NCBI GenBank assembly: GCA_049999725.1
Contig: JBNGIS010009513.1
Location: 79,097 to 106,899, forward strand
DNA from: Haplomitrium mnioides
Lineage: Eukaryota; Marchantiophyta; Haplomitriopsida; Calobryales
Direction of reading: 5' to 3'
DNA: 27,803 bases
Shown here: positions 1-8,834 of the stretch, in pieces
Layout: every line of letters begins with the position of its first letter
How positions within the stretch are numbered: position 1 is the first letter of the stretch
Program-made: the position numbers and the translations under genes
The notes under the pieces: generated by a model
What the model was told of the DNA's origin: nothing
Databases searched by the model: none
Seen by the model: the letters and a program-made list of their open reading frames with translations, nothing else

Positions 1-1236
1 CTAGTTTACTAAGTGGTCTAGCTTGGCTGGCTCTATACATTAAGAACATTTTGCATGTAGAGTCCCCTGGCAGAACAGTCTTCATAATCCACTTTCCCAG
101 CAGGGCTTGAGTCTGTGCATATATATCTATCAATCTATAGTCTGTGCATATATATCTATCTTTCTTTCTCTTCACGCATGTTTCCCACGCTACTGGAGCT
201 CTGCATTTTTCCCCATTTCCTGACCAGAGGAAGTTTCTCACCAGCTGTTTGATTTCTTAAAGGGGGGAGCTGCCCCCTGCCCAGCAAGAAGCAAAATACC
301 AGATGGATCCAAGGAGGATTTGATTGATGATTAAAAGTCTTCCTGGAAGACTGATATATCTGTTGCACCAAAACTTAAGCTTTGATCTGATTCTGTCCAC
401 CAAAAGGTTCTTAATTCCTTGTATACCACTTTGGAGGCCAAACGGAATACCAAGGATTTTCAGGGTTGTATCCTTTTCTGCCCATTCCCAGTTACACCCA
501 ACCTTCCACCCTTGCGGTCTAGGTCGCGAACTGATCCAAATGGCAGAAGATTTTTCCCAGTTGATGTTCTGTCCAGAAGCCTTGGAGAAGGTACCCAGCA
601 CCTTTACCGCCTTTATCAAGTTCTGTTCTTCTCCTGCCAAGGATAGAAGAGTGTCATCTGCATATTGGGAGAAGAGATGGTGCCTGCCCAATGGAATAGA
701 TATCCCTTTTAATTGTTTGTTGAGCGCTACGTTCTTGAGCAGGTGTCCTAGTGCATCCGCTACTACGAGATACAGAAAAGGAGCTAGAGGGCAACCTTGT
801 CGAACCGATCGCTGGATAGGGACCGAGCGGGAGGGAATACCGTTAAGATTGATTGCAGAAGTGGCATTTGTAGTTGTCACCTTCACATAACCAATGAATT
901 TTTGACCAAATCCCATGGCCTCTAATACTTTGAACAAGAACTCCCAGTCCACTGTGTCATAAGCTTTCTCGAAGTCCACTTTCAGGAGAACACAGTCTTG
1001 TCCTGATGATAGAGCCCAATCCTTGGTTTCGACTGCAGAAATCACATTGTCAAGGATGTATCTATTCGGCAGAAAAGCTGATTGCTCTGTATTAATAATC
1101 CCTGCCAGCACTTTTTGCAACCTAGTGGACATTACTTTGGCAAAAATCTTGTAAGAGGTGTTCAGAAGGGAGATGGGTCTCCAATTGGAGACTAGAGTCT
1201 TGTCAACCTGCCATTTCTTGTCAACCTGCCTTTTCT
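1..1236 (-). mobile_element. LINE family 1 (L1-like) fragment, ORF2 reverse-transcriptase domain
   Basis: This is a non-LTR retrotransposon ORF2 fragment running off the left edge. The minus-strand frame 1279-257 contains, in order, NWRPISLLNTSYKI, the motif-A region DFEKAYDTVDWEFLF, RSVRQGCPLAPFLYL, and QYADDTLLSLAGEE with an intact YADD at 664-653. SLPGRLLIINQILL of the thumb/connection follows. The same order occurs in the long copy at 14815-25294. The frame stops at TAA 259-257, where the long copy has a Lys codon. Similarity continues to position 1 beyond that stop, including the KWIMKTVLPGDST segment in another frame. A 29-bp tandem duplication (111-160) adds damage. The upstream (5') end is lost at about 1205-1236, where a short in-frame duplication (KRQVDK/KWQVDK) meets an LTR fragment. 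It is a dead fragment and no ORF1 is attached. Confidence 0.9.
111..160. repeat. 29-bp tandem duplication inside LINE fragment
   Basis: A 21-bp string starting gtctgtgcatatatat occurs at 111-131 and again at 140-160. The long LINE copy has the corresponding sequence once, near 23645-23670. This is therefore a local duplication in this copy. Confidence 0.8.
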
Positions 1237-1404
1237 TGTCTGGAAGTCGACCTGCGTTTCGTGTCTGGAAGGAGTTCACGAATCTGCTGTCAGACGAACC
1301 CCTTCAGCGAGCTCACGTTTTTCCCTTTCCCTTTTCTCACGATTCTCATCTAAAGTGGATTTTTGCTGCTGCAATATATTAAAAACGTTTTGATATTTCC
1401 AACA
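1237..1404 (+). mobile_element. Truncated right end of an LTR, same family as the solo LTR at 16511-22729
   Basis: The stretch matches the right part of the solo LTR (about 22510-22729). Shared pieces include ctgcgttt, gaatctgctgt, cattctcatctaa, ggattttygctgctgcaata and the terminal gatatttccaaca. The end CCAACA at 1399-1404 is the expected LTR terminus. Its left part is missing, replaced by the LINE fragment at 1-1236, and the right side abuts LINE family 2. The junctions look rearranged and no target duplication was found. Confidence 0.7.
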
Positions 1405-2319
1405 CCCCCAATCTGCTAGCCCAGACCATTGCTATTCTCTTGTATGCAGATGACATAGTCCTCATGTCAACAACAAGGGTTGGACTCCAACAACACCTAA
1501 AAACACTGGACGATTTCTGTAGCCAATCCGGTATGACTGTCAATATGAAGAAAACCAAGGTCCTGGTCTTTGGAAAATGGCTCACCACAGCACAGAGGGA
1601 TACTTTCAAGTTCAGGCAGGACAATGTCGAAGTGATGAACCAGTACACCTATTTGGGGATACCAATACATACCCAGAGAGGATGGGGCTTTGGAGCTGAG
1701 TGCAGGATTACAGCAGGTCTCGTCCGCTTATACCAATTGAACAGCTGGTGCAAGGCAAAAGATATATGGCATATACCCATGAGAATCGACCTCTTCCATA
1801 CCTTTGTTCTTCCAACAGCAACATATGGAGCAGAAATATGGGGACCCCTCTCTAACTCTGGCCATGTGGCTGAAACATGGTGAGAAACCCCTCATGAGGT
1901 TCCTCACTAGATTAGCCAATGTACACACCACCACACCTCTCCACATCCTGGCAGCTGAATTTGGTATGATACCCATTGAGGCGCACGCAGTGATGAAACT
2001 TATCACATACCTGCAATTGATCCAAGACACCACACCGGCCAGATACCCAGCAACGGCTATGGAGGCATCTCGTCAGGCAGCTCCTGGAGACCCCACACAT
2101 TGGTACAATCAATGCCAGAAATGGCTGAACAGATGGGGACTGGATATAGATGATCTTCCTAAAAAATCAGGAATTATGGACCATCTATCAACACATTGCT
2201 TCAGTCATATGGCAATCCTACAGTGCGGCATCCCGGACTGTCAAGTACAAGGCGCTCGTGAACAACACTCCCTCAAGCCGAATTCAACAATACTTCACGA
2301 GCAACATGTCACTTAAGCT
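1405..2319 (+). mobile_element. LINE family 2, copy 1, left part (RT palm to pre-zinc-finger region)
   Basis: This is ORF2 of a second non-LTR retrotransposon family. It begins just before the RT catalytic loop LLYADDIVLMSTT (YADD at 1443-1454) and continues with FCSQSGMTVNMKKTKVLVF and YTYLGIPIHTQRGWGF, typical of RT palm and thumb. The frame shifts near 1865 (from ...NSGHV to WLKHGEKPLMRFLTRL) and again near 2200 (to the frame reading YKALVNNTPSS). Copy 2 on the minus strand at 11864-12563 shares these segments at nucleotide level. The copy is cut at 2319 by insertion of the ORF1-only element and resumes at 4477. The 5' half, including any endonuclease, is absent. The clade cannot be fixed from the sequence alone. 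Confidence 0.85.
2306..2319. repeat. Left target-site duplication of ORF1-only element 1
   Basis: atgtcacttaagct here and atgtgacttaagct at 4463-4476 flank the element with one mismatch. Copy 2 of LINE family 2 has the same site once and uninterrupted near 12373-12389 (minus strand), which gives a natural empty site. Confidence 0.9.
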
Positions 2320-2637
2320 ATCTTTTCGTTTTCTCCCGCGACGGGCTTCGGGAGGTGTGTTTCTGAGTTTCGTGAGAGTTACGAGCAGAGGAGTTTGTGA
2401 GCCTCGCGAGAGTAAGGAGCAGAGGAGAGTCGCTTCTTTGTGTTGGTTAAGTGAACAAGGTGCTTAAAGTTGGCGAACACAGGGAGGCGCTCCCGTTTCT
2501 TGCTGACGGTTCCAAGCTGCAAGACAATAAGTGGTTGTCGTGATACAATAGGAGGTAGTCCCGATGCAGCTGCCGAGAAACGTTTCTAGCTCTTAGCCCA
2601 AACCAGATCACAAGGTGGCTGGCTAAATTAAGAAGGT
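2320..2637 (+). repeat. 5' UTR of ORF1-only element with ~34-bp tandem units
   Basis: The first part reads as three units of about 34 bp beginning cgcgacgggcttcggg, cgtgagagttacgagc and cgcgagagtaaggagc. Each carries a purine block and a T-rich end. A further stretch at 2474-2505 (cgaacacagggaggcgctcc followed by cgtttcttgctga) closely matches units of the 35-bp array at 7165-7550. Tandem monomers are known in the promoters of some L1 elements, such as mouse; promoter function here is inference. Confidence 0.6.
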
Positions 2638-4169
2638 ATGTCGGAGGCAACACCATGGAGACCTGGTTCACGCTCAGGGAAGGAAGTGCTGTCAGGGCCA
2701 AGCACTTCCTATGGCCCCTCAGTGCCTGCTAAATGTATGAGCAAGGGGGCAGAGGCCAGGAGGAAGAACATAATATCACTACCTCATAAGGTGATTAGTG
2801 TGGACCAGGATTTATGCACACTCACCACTACACACCTTAGGCAGAGGCTGCTCATCGGTCGTTTCAGGAGCTTCTTCCCTGGCCTAAAGGAGATTTCAGA
2901 TTGGTTCGGAAAATTTTGTGAGAAGAAGGGTTGGAAGGCCTCAGTGCTCAGGCTCTTAGGAAAAGGTTCTTTTCTTGTATCTAGAGAAGAAGATGGAGTC
3001 AGGTCCACGCTTCTCACAGGGGAACCCTTACTTCTGAAGAACATGAGATGCATCTTTCAACCATGGAGACCTAAGTTTGACACCTTAACGGAACAAGCCT
3101 TGGTTCCAACTTGGATAACCTTGCCATTTTTTCCTGAAGAGCTACGCAATCAGCTGCCACTGATTGCCAGTGCCTTTGGAAATTTCATTCATGTCCCTTC
3201 ATTTCTGGAGGGGATGCATGTCAGATTCTGTGTTCAGCTGGACACATCGAAAGGAGTGAGTCCAGTCCTGGAGCTATTGTGTCCCGAGGGTACTTACTAC
3301 CAAGAGATTGAATATGATGGCATACCTCTCAGATGCTTCCTCTGCAGGAGCACTCATCACTTGGCTGGGGAATGTCCTCAAGGGCACACACGTGGTTTTG
3401 CCCTGAAAAAAAGGGGGGAGACATTTCGGCAGGCCATCAGCGTACCATCAGAAAATCCTGGCGTTTCTCCATCTGGAACACAAAGTTGGAGAATCAAGGA
3501 AGACATGCGTCAGCACCTGTGGCAGATACCAGAAACCAGGGTGAAGCAAGTACACCGTCAGAGATTGTTGGTAAGAATCTGATGAAAGAAGACTCTGAAA
3601 ACAGGTCCCGCCAAGGGAAAAAGGATTCAGCCAGCCCTAAGTCAGCACAAAGAAAGAGCAAGGCTGTTACTTCAGTGCAAGGTGGAACCCTGGCTGCATC
3701 CAGCAGTGGCACCAGTACAACTCAAGCTGTAAAGGAGTTGGCTAGTGGTACTGGAAAGAAGATGGGACAAGAAGGGCCACCTAAGCTCCTAGCTGATGTG
3801 CTAGTTGTAAAGGAAATGCAGGTTGAGTCCCAAGTGGCAGCCGAGGAGGACCTTGCTTCTGACATGGGACAGAACAAGTGGGAGAAGGTCACCAAGCGTT
3901 ACACTCGGCGTAACAAGCCAAAGAAAGAATCAATGGCAGCAGAACTTCGGATCACTCGGAGAACATCTCAGGGAGTGGCCAGGACCCTAGACTCAGGGAA
4001 AATGACAGGGCAGATAAAGGCTAGCAAGGTGGACCGGATGAGCAATAAACTAGACCTCCATGGGAAGAAAATTCTGGAGGAGGAAGAAGATTCCTTAGAA
4101 GTCTCATCTGAGGATAATTCACTGTTGCACAGTGTAATCCCCTCTCGACTTTCGGTGGAACCAGAATGA
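2638..4169 (+). pseudogene. LINE ORF1 protein (DUF4283 + CCHC zinc knuckle), one frameshift
   Basis: This is the nucleic-acid-binding ORF1 protein of plant LINEs. The chosen start is ATG 2638 (MSEATPWRPGS). Residues about 40-150 have DUF4283 features (LIGRFRSFFPGLKEISDWF, LGKGSFLV, FQPWRPKFD). WITLPFFPEELRNQLPLIAS and VRFCVQLDTSKG follow, then the knuckle CFLCRSTHHLAGEC (CX2CX4HX4C, about residues 233-246). The downstream part is hydrophilic, rich in Ser, Lys and Glu, and ends SVIPSRLSVEPE. Copy 2 (7756-8834) reads through in one frame. Here the frame changes between about 3478 and 3492, from frame 2638-3582 to frame 3333-4169. The natural reading is a single-base indel, so this copy is probably inactive. 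It would bind element RNA as an RNP component. Confidence 0.85.
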
Positions 4170-4463
4170 AGATAGTGTTTTCAGCTATCAGATTTACTGG
4201 AATTAGTTGAAGTAGAATCGACTGGTAGTTATATGTTGATTATTTTCTGGATTGATGGCCTGGGGTTAGTGATGTACCTCAGGAGAACATGTGACAGATT
4301 TTATAGTGGGGTAGCTGTCGCTGGACACCTTTGTGTCCCGACCTGGCTATCTTCCAGGAAGTGGTTTTCTTTTGTCCAGATGTTGATGATTTACCGCAAA
4401 GGCGGTTGTATTTGATGTGTGGAAATAAAGTTTTTACTTCCTGTCAAAAAAAAAAAAAAAAAA

Positions 4464-4985
4464 TGTGACTTAAGCTGGTCCAGACCCTCACACAACTTTG
4501 TACTGGATCGCATCGATTGAGATTTGAAACAGCCAAATGGTCCAAGATCGACAACAAAGTCCGACCTGAGAAGTTGCTGTGCCTCCAATGCAATCTACAA
4601 GTCACGGAAGATGAACACCACATCATCTTCTGTTGCCCCAGATACTATGAAATCCGGGGAAGTTATCATGGACTTTTTGTAGAACAGAATGGGACAGTAC
4701 AACAATTTCTCAAATATCATGATCAATGCTGGCTGGCACTCTTCTTTCGGGAACTCATGCTGCTTAGATCTCAGAAATAGGCAGATTAGACATAGAGACT
4801 AGAGGCGAGAGAGTGAGCATATGACTCACAAGCGGGTTTGTCCCCGCTCAACTGTTCTCAATTAAACATGTTTTAGCTTACTACTTTTATTTTTGCACCC
4901 CTCCGCACTCTTGTGCGCATTGTACTCTCAGTCCTTATGGCCCTAGGGCTGGCTCTGGACTTTAATCAAATTCAATTCAATTCTG
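4464..4985 (+). mobile_element. LINE family 2, copy 1, right part: C-terminal zinc finger, 3' UTR and AT-rich short-repeat tail
   Basis: Bases 4464-4476 are the right target duplication of the inserted element. The host LINE then resumes and the frame 4517-4780 reads RFETAKWSKIDNK, CLQCNLQVTEDEHHIIFCCP (CX2C...HX4C zinc finger, as at the end of many LINE ORF2 proteins) and ends RSQK with stop at 4778-4780. A roughly 200-bp 3' UTR follows, ending gccctagggctggctctgg, then actttaatcaaattcaattc. The tail is a short ATTCA-type repeat, not poly(A). The same 3' end appears in at least five other places in the window, which defines the family. Confidence 0.85.
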
Positions 4986-4988
4986 TCT

Positions 4989-5095
4989 TTGCGATAGCTG
5001 AAACAGGCACCTCCCTCTGTCTTCGCGATAGCAGAAACAGGCACCTTCGTGATAGCAGAAACAGGCACCTTTGTTATAGCAGAAACCGGCACTGC
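4989..5095 (-). repeat. ~35-bp GC-rich minisatellite, minus orientation, about 3-4 units
   Basis: Read on the minus strand, units such as cgcgaagacagagggaggtg followed by cctgtttcagctat match units of the plus-strand array at 7165-7550. Two shortened units (gatagcagaaacaggcacct on the plus strand) lie between full ones. It abuts the tail of LINE family 2. Confidence 0.65.
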
Positions 5096-5310
5096 TCTCC
5101 TTTTGGAGATAAACAACCTAGGCAGGAAAACGATGGGCACAATATATGTGAAAATGAGGATTGATCATGCTCCTCCTCTGTTAATTTATATACAGCATAC
5201 AGTACCTGGCAAACAATGGGCACCCTGGTCCTCTAAATCGATGGGCGTGAATAAGTCCTGCGAAAAGGTGAGGAAGACCTTCATGCATCAGGACCTTTGA
5301 ATAGAATCTT
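5096..5310. other. Non-coding stretch, probable 3' flank/UTR of the kinase gene
   Basis: No gene or clear transposon match was seen. The phrase atgggca(c/g) recurs (near 5132, 5216, 5243) without a regular period. If the terminal exon candidate at 5311-5485 is right, this is its 3' UTR. Confidence 0.35.
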
Positions 5311-5485
5311 TCAACTGCTACAAAATCGTGTTGGCTGCATGAAGAAGACTTTTTCCTTTGTATGCGCCTGCATGCACATGTTTATTGTGTCTTCTGGGGG
5401 AAAATAATCAATTTCCCTCGGGCCACTCCTTTTGCTGACATATGTTATCCCCAGGAGCTTGCACATCACTGAAGCTACCACTAAA
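5311..5485 (-). CDS. Candidate last exon of the SnRK1-activating-kinase-like gene
   Basis: The acceptor ...cttgtatctag precedes 5485 on the minus strand. The previous exon ends with two bases of a codon (AG), and joining at T5485 keeps phase and gives 57 sense codons to TGA at 5313-5311. The intron would be 444 bp (5929-5486) with a GT donor. The peptide (LVVASVMCKLLGITYVSKRS...) has no similarity I recognise, and the C-terminal tails of this kinase family are variable. A rival acceptor near 5826 (ttttgcag) also keeps a short open frame of about 20 codons. Treat as a phase-consistent candidate only; cDNA would decide. Confidence 0.35.
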
Positions 5486-5929
5486 CTAGATACAAGATAA
5501 ACTAGTACAGAATCAAGAAAATACTTTACAAGGGAACACTTCCCAGGATTGAGCCTTGGGAAGGACTGTACAACTAGCGGCAGCTGTTCCTTTGATGCAG
5601 GAAACGAACAATTTTTAGCTTCAGCACAAAAAAACAGAAAAAAAGCAGCTAACAAAATTGATCATACTGATCCACAATTTCACCCATTCAAAACCCCTAA
5701 TAAGTTAGCTTCAAAAGAAAAAAATAACTGCAGAGAGGTCCTTCGTTTTTCTAAAGGAAAGCTGATGACAAGGGCAAAAATTTGGAGTCAAATTTTGATT
5801 CACTTGAAGTTGTGATCTTTCTGCAAAATTCCGTGCATTGCCAAAATGTGACATGGCTACACGTGCCAGGTCAGCAGATGTCATAATAGATAACAAACTC
5901 CTGAATGTACTTCCAAATAAGAACTTCAC
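5486..5929 (-). other. Probable intron of kinase gene, holding a repeat scrap
   Basis: The GT donor is at 5929-5928 (gtgaag). Bases 5525-5566 (minus strand agtccttcccaaggctcaat, then cctgggaag...ttgtaaag) match the dispersed repeat at 6668-6845 and its inverted copy at 9505-9693. Nothing else is recognisable. Confidence 0.45.
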
Positions 5930-6017
5930 CTAGATGAGGAACGTTGCAGAGGTCCATATCCTTTGACAACCCATGAATGGATAGCTACATCATCCAAAGT
6001 CAGCCGCTGAACTGGAT
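5930..6017 (-). CDS. Kinase-domain exon, subdomain XI (SnRK1-activating kinase/GRIK-like)
   Basis: This is an 88-bp exon between acceptor ttatttgcag and donor ctag|gtgaag. It starts with two bases that complete the Asp codon begun by the exon at 13129-13207, giving DPVQRLTLDDVAIHSWV, then VKGYGPLQRSSS. It corresponds to subdomain XI of Ser/Thr kinases: the invariant Arg of the DP.QR.T motif is present, and the usual HPW is HSW. In GRIK/SnAK proteins the same place reads DPNQRMTL...EHPW. These cytosolic kinases phosphorylate the activation loop of SnRK1. The exon is separated from its upstream neighbour by 7.1 kb of nested transposons, yet splice sites and phase are intact. Confidence 0.82.
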
Positions 6018-6027
6018 CTGCAAATAA

Positions 6028-6660
6028 CAGAATTTATTACATGAATGAAACCAGCCAAAAGGGACCAAGTATAACTCACACTGAGATAAGAAAAGTAGAC
6101 AAAAGTAGAACTAGCAAGGATTGGACACACCCACTCATGCAGATTTATTTTTTTGAGCAGTACATATCCATGTGCCAATTATCGAACACTAGCATTCCTA
6201 GATAGCCATATCGAGTAAAGCACTATTTCTTTTAGTAAGGACCAGATCTCTTGAGCTACAACTAGGAATGATAGGAGGAAGAAACACGGGAAAACGCCTA
6301 AGCTGTTTGCGACGCTCTGATATTCGCAAATGAGAGCTGCTTGTAACTCACAAACTGCTCTTTACACTGGGAAGTTGTTTGCTTACTGAGGATACTTCCC
6401 AAAGGGGAGCCTTGTGTTTATATACAGATCGATGCCAACAAACAATGGGTAATAAAAATCAATTGAATGATTTTCCCAGGAATGATTGAAATGTAACTTT
6501 GAAGCTGGCTCGTCGCTTATCTGGAGTAGATAGAAACTCGATTTTATCTAAAATCGAGTTCTGATAAATCGGTACAGTAATCCCCTGACCTTAGAATCGC
6601 GTGTAGAGGGAGCAGTGTTGTCACGAAAACGCTCCATCAATGGAATGTGAGATACCTGCG
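6028..6660. other. Unassigned intronic sequence with one 12-bp perfect hairpin
   Basis: No coding or transposon similarity was recognised. At 6535-6560 aactcgatttta and taaaatcgagtt form a perfect 12-bp inverted repeat with a 2-base loop. Confidence 0.5.
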
Positions 6661-6667
6661 ACCTGTT

Positions 6668-6845
6668 GAGAACCATTGCTTGAGTGGGAGGATGGATCCT
6701 TCCCAGGATCCAAGTCCAGTCCTTCCCAAGGTTAAATTCTGGGAAGGGGGCTTTATTGTAAATAGATTTATTGTTAACCTTAGCTAGCTAGAATAGTTAG
6801 TTGTAGTTAAGGGGACTGCCACATGTCAGCACCTGGGGCTTCCTC
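6668..6845 (+). repeat. Dispersed ~180-bp repeat, plus copy (possible Copia-type LTR start)
   Basis: It begins ttgagaaccattgcttgag, includes a self-complementary tggatccttcccaggatcca and paired ttccc/gggaag blocks, then tagctagctaga and ctgccacatgtcag. An inverted copy lies at 9505-9693 and a scrap at 5525-5566. The purine stretch gagtgggagga before TGGATCC resembles a Copia polypurine tract followed by an LTR start. The CACRTGTCAG-type block is common in plant LTR promoters. The LTR identity is inference. Confidence 0.6.
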
Positions 6846-6920
6846 GGAGGTTGACTATTTCCTGAAGATGCAGAAACCAGCATGTGCCTGCATGGGCACA
6901 TAAATTTTGATTAGGCACTG

Positions 6921-7080
6921 ACGAGCATCTGGAGTGGGTGCAGATTACAGGCATCTGGAGTAGGTGCCTACAGGCATCTGGAGTGGGTGCTTACGAGCAT
7001 CTGGACTTGGTGTGTGCAGTCCTCTCTTGTATAGTTGTTTAGTTTGCAGCTGCGGCTGACTCAAGTATATAAACAAACAG
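6921..7080 (+). promoter_or_regulatory. LTR-like promoter: four ~23-bp tandem repeats followed by a TATA box
   Basis: Four units of ac(g/a)gcatctggagtgggtgc type run from about 6927 to 7012 with spacing of 23-26 bp. They are followed by TATATAAA at 7066-7073 and gcatcctcatt 29-30 bp later. The solo LTR at 16511 has the same layout: tataaat at 16818-16824, then gcatcctcatt. Repeated units upstream of a TATA box are typical of LTR U3 enhancers. Promoter activity is inferred. Confidence 0.5.
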
Positions 7081-7164
7081 AGGACCCATTCGAGGCATCC
7101 TCATTTTCACACATATCGACATGTCCATCGTTTTCTTGCCTAAGAATGTTTATCTGCAGAAGTA

Positions 7165-7550
7165 GAGCATTCTCGTTTCTTGCTAATGGCGCAGACCAAA
7201 GGGAGGCCATTTGCTAATCGCGAAGCCTGGGGAAGGACCCTGATTCTGCCATCGCGCATACACGGGAGGCACGCCCTGTTTTCCGCTATCTTTCCCCCCC
7301 CCCCCCCCGGTTTCTTCCTGATCGCGCAGCCAGAGGGTGGCGCCCCCCGTTTTGCTATTTGCGCAGGGAGACGCCCCATTTTTTCTGCTATTGCGCGAAC
7401 AGAGGGAGGCGCCGCTCGTTTCTTCCTGATCGCACAGCCAGAGGGAGGTGCCCTATTATTGCTGATCACGAACGCAGGGGGAGACCCCGTTTTCCTTCAT
7501 CGCGCAGACATAAGGAGGCCCCCGTTTCGCTACTCGCGATTTGCCTGCTG
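7165..7550 (+). repeat. ~35-bp GC-rich minisatellite array, plus orientation, about 9-10 units
   Basis: Degenerate units of 33-38 bp each start with cgcgca or cgcgaa, contain cagagggaggcgccc or a close variant, and end in a T-rich stretch such as gttttgctat or tttcttcctgat. One unit holds a run of 15 C (7294-7308). Long frames cross it in several phases, which is a by-product of composition. Related units lie in the 5' UTR of the ORF1-only element (2474-2505) and, reversed, at 4989-5095 and 7690-9250. Confidence 0.75.
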
Positions 7551-7689
7551 AGAACCGATTTTTGACAAAAAAACGTGTTCTGTCTTCTCCAAATAAGTGC
7601 CTAACCTCCTTCGAAGTTACAATTCCAGCTTTTCCAATGAAATTTCACAAGTCGATTTTTCATTACGACCTCCTTCTCAGGGCAACTCT

Positions 7690-7755
7690 TTGCAATAGCA
7701 GGAATGAACGAAGGCTTCCTTCTTTCTTCGCGATTAGCAAAAAAGGGCCCTCCTG
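7690..7755 (-). repeat. ~35-bp minisatellite, minus orientation, left part
   Basis: On the minus strand the units read ...caggagggccc, then T-rich gctaat, then cgcgaagaaagaaggaagcc and tgctattgcaaagag. The array is split by ORF1-only element 2 and continues at 9113-9250. Confidence 0.6.
7739..7755. repeat. Left target-site duplication of ORF1-only element 2
   Basis: aaaaaagggccctcctg occurs here and at 9113-9129 after the element's poly(A). The A run could be shared with the tail, so the secure duplication is gggccctcctg (11 bp). Confidence 0.85.
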
Positions 7756-8834
7756 GGGGCAAATGTATATTCCAACCATGGCGACCAAAGTTTGACCCAC
7801 TGGTCGAACAAGATCAGGTCCCTACTTGGATTACCTTGCCGTTCTTCCCCGAACAGCTACGCAATCAGCTTCCAATGATTGCTAGCCTCTTTGGAAAAAT
7901 CATTTATGTTCCTTCCGTACTTGATAAGATGCATGTCAGATTCTGTGTCCAGCTTGACACATCCAAAGGAGTGAGTTCAGTTTTGGAGCTATTGTGCCAC
8001 AAGGGGATCTTCTCCCAAGAGGTTGAGTACGACGGAACTCCTCTTCGATGCTTCCTCTGCAGGAGCACTGACAACCTAGTTGGAAAATGTCCTAGAGGGA
8101 GGGCACGTGGATTTGCCAACAAAATGAGGGGTGAGGCCATCATGCATGCCAATAGGGCACCTTCTTTGAATCCGGAGGCTTCTCCATCCGCATCAAAGGA
8201 CTTCGAAGACCAAGGAAGGCACTCAGCAGAAGAGGAAGAATCCAGAGATCAGGCAGAGGCGATCCCATTGACAGAGAATCACTGTGATGGTCAACACAAA
8301 ATACAGACCAGTTCAGGGAGGAGATCCCCTATCATCCATCATCCAACAGTGCAGAGGGTGCCAGGGGATTGCCAAGATGATTCTACAGCTGCACCGGAGA
8401 CTAGCTCAGATGCTTCCATGCCAGTTCATGAGTTGATTGTTGGTACAAGTGACAGGTTGGGGTCTGAAGAGACACCAAAGCTCCAAATTGTCCAAGCTGA
8501 TGTGACCGAAGCCACCACAGAAGCCCGAGTAACAGTGGAGGCGGTTTCTGACCAGGAGGAGAGCAAGTGGCAAAAGGTCACAAAAAGGTATACACGGCAG
8601 GAGAAAATGAAAGGGCCAGTGGCAAATCAGGCTACATGCAGCAAGTCAGGGAAAGCTACTATCCTGGTCACCAAGTGCCGAACTAGGTCCTCTAAACTTT
8701 TGTCTCCAGAACAGGATGTCCTGACAAAGCGAATCCAGGGGGAAGGTCCTATTTTCTCGGAAATGCCCTCAGAGGATGATTCACTGCATCACAGTGTAAT
8801 TCCCTCTAGGCTTTCCATGGAACCAGAGACTTGA
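7756..8834 (+). CDS. LINE ORF1 protein (DUF4283 tail + CCHC knuckle), 5'-truncated but open
   Basis: The frame is open from the truncation point to TGA at 8832-8834, about 359 codons within the element. Order: CIFQPWRPKFDPL (end of DUF4283), WITLPFFPEQLRNQLPMI, VRFCVQLDTSKG, knuckle CFLCRSTDNLVGKC (CX2CX4HX4C), a long Ser/Glu/Thr-rich tail, WQKVTKRYTRQEK, and the end VIPSRLSMEPET. The family role is RNA binding in the LINE ribonucleoprotein. No stop or frameshift is visible relative to copy 1, which fits a young insertion. The native start codon is missing; any translation would need an upstream start in the array. It is unlikely to be functional on its own. Confidence 0.8.

Larger units (their letters stand above)
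2320..4463 (+). mobile_element. ORF1-only LINE derivative (HAL1-like), copy 1, apparently full length
   Basis: A 2.14-kb insertion into LINE family 2 is bounded by a 13-14-bp target-site duplication. It has a 5' UTR (2320-2637), an ORF1 (2638-4169, one frameshift), a 3' UTR (4170-4445) with AATAAA at 4424-4429, and a tail of 18 A. No endonuclease or RT frame lies between ORF1 and the 3' UTR. After the ORF1 stop, tttactggaatt (4191-4202) and ttctggattgatggcctgggg resemble the extreme end of ORF2 and the 3' UTR of LINE family 1 (25257-25304). The element looks as if it derives from a LINE that lost all but the end of ORF2. Poly(A), AATAAA and TSD are seen directly; mobilisation by family-1 machinery is inference. 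Confidence 0.88.

Noticed and set aside
324-890. 188-codon plus-strand frame opposite the LINE RT fragment
   Set aside because: It is antisense to a clear RT coding frame and has no recognisable similarity.
3404-3420. The A7G6 run in ORF1 as a programmed frameshift site
   Set aside because: Comparison with copy 2 shows the reading register changes about 60-80 bases later (3478-3492), so the run is not where the frame is lost.
5711-5929. 72-codon minus-strand frame continuing past the kinase exon
   Set aside because: The kinase frame itself meets TGA just after the donor. This frame is in another phase and begins at the splice site by chance.
7165-7550. The repeat array as a CRISPR locus
   Set aside because: The units are degenerate throughout, with no constant repeat and unique spacer pattern. 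The setting is a eukaryotic intron with no cas genes.
7140-7565. Long overlapping frames across the 35-bp array as a protein gene
   Set aside because: Frames are open on both strands because of GC-rich repeat composition. The predicted peptides are simple repeats, and no start context or homology is seen.
7704-7757. Start of the ORF1 frame at 7704 as the native N-terminus
   Set aside because: Bases before 7756 belong to the minus-oriented minisatellite and the target duplication, so this start is a chance upstream codon.
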